Positions 6,323 through 6,762 of a stretch of DNA of 6,762 bases are shown here, in pieces. The stretch comes from Rubrivirga sp. (GTDB lineage: Bacteria > Bacteroidota > Rhodothermia > Rhodothermales > Rubricoccaceae), in assembly GCA_012269805.1 (NCBI GenBank), contig JAAXJP010000736.1:1-6762 (forward strand), given 5' to 3'. The notes below the pieces were generated by a model, which was not told the DNA's origin, ran no database searches, and saw only the letters and a list, made by a program, of their open reading frames with translations. Numbering within the stretch: position 1 is the first letter of the stretch; every line of letters begins with the position of its first letter. The position numbers were made by a program, and so were the translations under genes.

Positions 6323-6762
6323 ATGACTCGCACCCTCTCCTCCCTCCTGTTCCTCGTGGCGGCGCTCGCCGCCCACGCGCCGGCCTCGGCGCAGTCCGAC
6401 ACCCCCCCCCTCACCATCCGCGTCCTCGCCGAACACGAGGGGCCGCCGCTGCCCGGCGCGCCCGTCGTGGTCGACGGCATCACGCCGGCCGTCGGCGCGT
6501 CATCCGACGCCGACGGCGTCGCCCGACTCGAAGGCGTTCCCGGCGGAGCGCAAACGCTCGTCGTCTCGTTCGTCGGGTACGCGCCGGCCCGCGTGGCCGT
6601 GACCGTCCCCACGCTCGACCCCGTCGAGGTCGCGCTCGAGGAGGACGAGGAGGCCCTCGACGACGTCGTGGTCGCCGCGACGCGGACGAGCCGGACGATC
6701 GCCCAGATCCCCACGCGCGTCGAGACGATCGCGGGCGAGGAGATCGACGAGAAGGTCTCGAT
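6323..6762 (+). CDS. Second TonB-dependent outer-membrane receptor (N-terminal part, cut by window edge)
   Basis: The 146 complete codons visible here form the start of another outer-membrane receptor. The signal peptide is residues 1-24, ending ASAQ. A carboxypeptidase-regulatory-like domain follows (about 30-106), with PLPGAPVVVDGITPAVGASS, DADGVARLEGVPGG and VVSFVGYAPARV. An acidic linker EEDEEALDD leads into the TonB-box-like VVVAATRTSRTIAQIPTRV and the first plug strand VETIAGEEIDEKVS. The TRTSRTI..IPTRVE pattern is common in Bacteroidota siderophore- and metal-type receptors, but the ligand cannot be read from this fragment. It differs clearly from the first receptor, so it is a separate transporter rather than a recent duplicate. 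A run of nine C at 6402-6410, inside codons 27-30, is the longest homopolymer I noticed. The gene may continue the operon or have its own promoter in the 154-base gap. Confidence 0.92.
   Translation, partial: MTRTLSSLLFLVAALAAHAPASAQSDTPPLTIRVLAEHEGPPLPGAPVVVDGITPAVGASSDADGVARLEGVPGGAQTLVVSFVGYAPARVAVTVPTLDPVEVALEEDEEALDDVVVAATRTSRTIAQIPTRVETIAGEEIDEKVS

Noticed and set aside
4377..6325. Shared CCGACCATG at the starts of the membrane-protein and second receptor genes (4377-4385, 6317-6325)
   Set aside because: It is only nine bases in very C-rich DNA and is not seen at the other starts; chance is enough to explain it.

Overview
The window is very GC-rich, and nearly every third codon position is G or C. 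None of the starts has a convincing Shine-Dalgarno sequence. Two TonB-dependent receptors carry an N-terminal carboxypeptidase-regulatory-like domain, a Bacteroidota-type trait. Together these suggest a high-GC member of the Bacteroidota/Rhodothermota, perhaps a Rubrivirga- or Rubricoccus-like marine bacterium. This taxonomic guess is an inference from style, not from a marker gene.

Layout. The left arm (1-1503, minus strand) holds a DtxR/MntR-type metal-dependent repressor followed by the lipoprotein solute-binding subunit of a Mn/Zn ABC importer, which runs off the left edge. A short AT-richer divergent promoter region (1504-1587) carries several TTAGG/CCTAA half-sites, arranged as two palindromes that look like binding sites for the repressor. 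The right arm (1588-6762, plus strand) holds, in order: a secreted thioredoxin-fold protein (GTG start); a TonB-dependent receptor joined to it by an ATGA stop/start overlap; a polytopic DoxX-like membrane protein with a His-rich C-terminal domain; a small secreted His/Cys-rich protein; and the start of a second TonB-dependent receptor, cut by the right edge.

How the parts may work together. The operators lie between the two arms, so one metal-sensing repressor could control both the inner-membrane uptake system and an outer-membrane receptor operon. The repressor has Glu where iron-type DtxR/IdeR proteins have Cys, as Mn-type MntR does. The importer's binding protein has three TroA-like His ligands. 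The reading is a trans-envelope transition-metal acquisition or homeostasis locus: outer-membrane receptors, periplasmic redox and metal-binding proteins, a membrane component and an ABC importer. Mn is the best-supported metal. Zn, Fe and Cu remain possible, above all for the plus-strand genes.

The main oddity is in the repressor. Its frame is closed by TAA at 910-912, but the same frame continues beyond the stop with a plausible FeoA/SH3-like C-terminal tail. That tail ends in a TGA that overlaps the ATG of the binding-protein gene as ATGA. This points to a recent nonsense change, a sequencing error, or readthrough.
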